Assembly: GCF_002910905.1 (NCBI RefSeq) | Contig: NZ_NEUE01000307.1 | Location: 1 to 64,000, forward strand | DNA: 64,000 nucleotides | Direction: 5' to 3' | Source of the DNA: Streptomyces sp. SM11 | Lineage (GTDB): Bacteria > Actinomycetota > Actinomycetes > Streptomycetales > Streptomycetaceae | Shown: in pieces, positions 61,919-64,000 of the stretch | Layout: the number at the start of each line of letters is the position of its first letter | Position numbering within the stretch: the stretch's first letter is position 1 | Made by a program: the position numbers and the translations under genes | Notes under the pieces: model-generated | Told to the model about the DNA's origin: nothing | Database searches by the model: none | The model's input: the letters and a program-made list of their open reading frames with translations, nothing else

Positions 61919-62047
61919 GTGCTGGCGAAGACGCTGCGCTTCTCCGTGTACGCCGCCTGAGCCGCCCGGCTTGGAAACCGCCCGGCGGGCGGGCGCAGGA
62001 GCGCAACCGTCCGCCGGGCGGGAACTGGGGGGCCGAGGGTTACGGGG

Positions 62048-63202
62048 TTACGCGCCCGACTCCTCGTAGCGGCGGGTCAGCTCGGCGGTGCCGGACTCCG
62101 TGAGGGTGCCGTGCAACCGCATCCGGGCCACGCCGCCGTCGGGGAAGGCGTCGAGGCGGACGTGGGTGACGACGGCCTGGGCGCGCAGTACGAAGCGGTG
62201 CAGGGTGTCGGGCTGGAGGCGGGTGCGCGGGATGATCTCGAACCACTCGCCGGTGTCTCCGTTGCGGCCCTGGAGGGCGATCCAGCCGGCGGAGTTGCCC
62301 TTGAGGTAGGCGGTGTCGATCTCGATCGCGCGGACCGCGCCCTGGGCGGGGAGCCGGAAGCGGACCCAGTCATGGGTGTCGCGGACCCGGCGGCGGCGGT
62401 TCTCCCAGCCGTCGTCCATCTTGCGGGAGGTGCCCGGCAGGATGATCTGGGTGGGCGAGGAGTAGAAGCGGTCGGAGGCGTCCTCGTACGTACCGCCGTT
62501 GAGGACCGAGATCAGGTCGACGGTGCCGAGCGCGGCGAGCCAGGCCGGGTCCGGGACGACCTCGCCGTGCACGCGGAGGCGGGCGATGCCGCCGTCGGGG
62601 TGCTGGCAGAGGCGCAGGTGGGTGTAGCGGCGGCCGCCGGTGATCTCGAAGGCGTTGGCGGCGTGGCCGCGCACGGGGGTGGGCGGGAGGATCTCCTCCC
62701 ACTTCACGTCGTCGGCGAGCAGCCGCTCGGGGCTCGGGGCGCCCTCGACGGAGGTGGCCTGCACCGATACGCGCTGCGGGTAGTTGCCGCGGAAGTGGGC
62801 GGTGTCCACGATCAGGCCGCGGAGGATGCCGGCGGCGCCGAGGCGGACGATGGCCCAGTCGTGGTCCCCGGGGGCCGGGAAGGGGTGGCCGGCGTCCGCG
62901 CCGCGGCGGCGGCGGGTCTCCCAGCCGTCCATGATCTTGCCCTTGTGCCCGAAGTGCTCGGGGTCGAAGACCGCGCGCTCACGGATCAGGAGGTTCTCGC
63001 GCTCGGCGAAGAACTCGTCGTTGGCGGCGATCACGCCCGCGCCGAGGCGGCGGTCGGCGAGGTCGACCAGCTCGGCGAAGGGGAGGTCCCCGGCTTCGCG
63101 GTAGTCGGCGTACGGGTCACCGCCGCCGTAGGGCGCGGCGTCATTGGCGTGGGGGTCGGTGTCGGTGTCCTGGAATGTGGTCTCGCTCGCGTCGAAGGTC
63201 AT
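62048..63202 (-). CDS. alc: Allantoicase
   Basis: 384 residues. The two homologous halves of allantoicase are visible: KIMDGWETRRRRGADAGHPFPAPGDHDWAIVRLGAAGILRGLIVDTAHFRGN in the first and KMDDGWENRRRRVRDTHDWVRFRLPAQGAVRAIEIDTAYLKGN in the second. It hydrolyses allantoate to ureidoglycolate and urea in purine (allantoin) breakdown. Allantoinase and the other pathway genes are not in the window. A palindromic AT-rich segment lies 39 bp upstream, and a LysR gene lies beyond it. Confidence 0.93.
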   Translation of the reverse strand: MTFDASETTFQDTDTDPHANDAAPYGGGDPYADYREAGDLPFAELVDLADRRLGAGVIAANDEFFAERENLLIRERAVFDPEHFGHKGKIMDGWETRRRRGADAGHPFPAPGDHDWAIVRLGAAGILRGLIVDTAHFRGNYPQRVSVQATSVEGAPSPERLLADDVKWEEILPPTPVRGHAANAFEITGGRRYTHLRLCQHPDGGIARLRVHGEVVPDPAWLAALGTVDLISVLNGGTYEDASDRFYSSPTQIILPGTSRKMDDGWENRRRRVRDTHDWVRFRLPAQGAVRAIEIDTAYLKGNSAGWIALQGRNGDTGEWFEIIPRTRLQPDTLHRFVLRAQAVVTHVRLDAFPDGGVARMRLHGTLTESGTAELTRRYEESGA

Positions 63203-63240
63203 GCGTCTTACCTTCGCGCCACCAGACCCATCAGGTCCAT

Positions 63241-63278
63241 CGAAAGTTTTCGCAGATATCGTTCAGCTCAACTGAACG
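63241..63278. promoter_or_regulatory. Two palindromes upstream of allantoicase
   Basis: CGAAA-GT-TTTCG (63241-63252) and CGTTCAG-N5-CTGAACG (63260-63278), both perfect. The second overlaps the stop codon of the LysR gene. Either could be an operator for alc; the second could also act as a terminator. Confidence 0.45.
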
Positions 63279-64000
63279 AACGGGCCACGTCGGTGAGTGC
63301 GGTGAGGACCCGGGCCACGGCCGGGCCGCCCGCCGCCCCGTGCCGGACCGCCGCCACCACATGGCGGCACGGCCGGTCCGTCTCCAGCACCCGCATCACG
63401 ACGCCCTCACGGCGCTCCCGGGCGGCCATCCGGGGGACCAGCGCGACGCCCATGCCCGCCTCGACCAGGGCGAGGATCGCGGTCCACCCGGCGGCGCTGT
63501 GGGCCTGCTCGGGGACGAAGCCCGCCGCCTCGCAGGCGGCGGTGGTGATCTCGGACCAGGGCCCCGAGCCGCCGAAGATCCAGCGGTCGGCGGCCAGGTC
63601 CGCGAGGCGCAGGGCGGGTGCGCCGGCCAGCGGGTGGTCGGCGGGGAGCGCCACGTCCAGGGGGTCGGCGAGCAGCGGGAAGAGGCTGAAGCGGGGGTCG
63701 CGGGCGGTGGGGGCGTGGGCGGCCAGCGACAGGGCCAGGTCCACCTCGCCCGCGGTGAGCAGCTCGTACGCCTGGGCGGCCTCGGCCTCCCGTACGCGTA
63801 CGTCGGGCCCCGGGCGGCCCTCCGCGCGCAGCAGCCGGACGGCGGGGACGACGAGGGCGGGCACGGCGGTGGAGAACGCACCGACCCTGACCTCGCCAGC
63901 CTCGCCGCGCAGATAGCCGGTCAGTTCGGCCTCGGCCCGCTCCAGCTGGGCGAAGACCGCCTCGGCGTGGCGCAGGACGAGGTGGGCGGCGTCGGTGAGG
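63268..64000 (-). CDS. LysR family transcriptional regulator, 3' part
   Basis: The right window edge cuts the gene. The last 244 codons are present and the N-terminal HTH is missing. The visible start, LTDAAHLVLRHAEAVFAQLERAEAELTGYLRGEAGEVRVGAFSTAVPALV, is the linker helix plus first strand of the LysR effector domain. The body (REAEAAQAYELLTAGEVDLALSL; DPLDVALPADHPLAG; WTAILALVEAGMGVALVP) is typical. Same strand as alc with 65 bp between, so it might regulate or be co-transcribed with it. Effector unknown. Confidence 0.9.
   Translation of the reverse strand, partial: LTDAAHLVLRHAEAVFAQLERAEAELTGYLRGEAGEVRVGAFSTAVPALVVPAVRLLRAEGRPGPDVRVREAEAAQAYELLTAGEVDLALSLAAHAPTARDPRFSLFPLLADPLDVALPADHPLAGAPALRLADLAADRWIFGGSGPWSEITTAACEAAGFVPEQAHSAAGWTAILALVEAGMGVALVPRMAARERREGVVMRVLETDRPCRHVVAAVRHGAAGGPAVARVLTALTDVARSFS

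Overview
This is a contiguous stretch of actinobacterial chromosome, almost certainly from a Streptomyces. It has very high G+C, third codon positions are nearly all G or C, many genes start with GTG, and the gene order from the RNase E/G gene through rodA-mrdA-mreDCB-ndk-folC-valS to clpX-clpP2-clpP1-tig is the one typical of streptomycetes. No phage, IS element, plasmid origin or CRISPR array was seen.

Bases 1-24600 are conserved core, almost all on the minus strand. This part holds the 5' end of an RNase E/G gene, a two-part radical-SAM pair (TIGR03936 and TIGR03960 types) around a repeat-rich membrane protein, a CYTH-CHAD protein, the cell-shape and spore-wall cluster (rodA, mrdA, mreD, mreC, mreB), ndk, folC, valS and the Clp protease genes with trigger factor. 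It ends with two divergent tRNA genes, Pro(TGG) and Gly(TCC). Strong hairpins separate most transcription units, and a ClgR-type box lies upstream of clpP1.

Bases 24600-42700 are mixed metabolic and regulatory genes: an acyltransferase, a SpoIIE-like phosphatase, a Nei-type DNA glycosylase, rpiB, an FAD oxidoreductase behind a perfect operator-like palindrome, bioY, two related amino-acid permeases, transketolase, an Fe-type superoxide dismutase behind a Nur-like (nickel) box, and an ArsR regulator with its own palindromic operator. Several genes here look broken by frameshifts.

Bases 42788-47127 hold the most notable accessory system. It is a graspetide (ATP-grasp-modified peptide) cluster: a 92-residue precursor, an ATP-grasp ligase and a protein-isoaspartate-methyltransferase-like enzyme, with translationally coupled starts. 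The precursor has a Ser/Thr-rich segment followed by an Asp/Glu-rich tail, as expected for omega-ester cross-linking and probably aspartimide formation. Upstream lie a 63-residue ORF, an RsbW-like ATPase whose gene has an in-frame TTA codon (bldA-type control), and a divergent Scr1-type XRE regulator with a DUF397 partner.

Bases 47128-64000 hold a scrambled VOC gene carrying an 8-bp tandem repeat, a mycothiol-type DsbA-like protein with a CPWA active site, two PepN aminopeptidase paralogues, a possible AbiEi-like/nuclease-fold protein, a large secreted subtilisin, aspartate-semialdehyde dehydrogenase, two gene remnants, allantoicase, and the 3' part of a LysR regulator cut by the window end.
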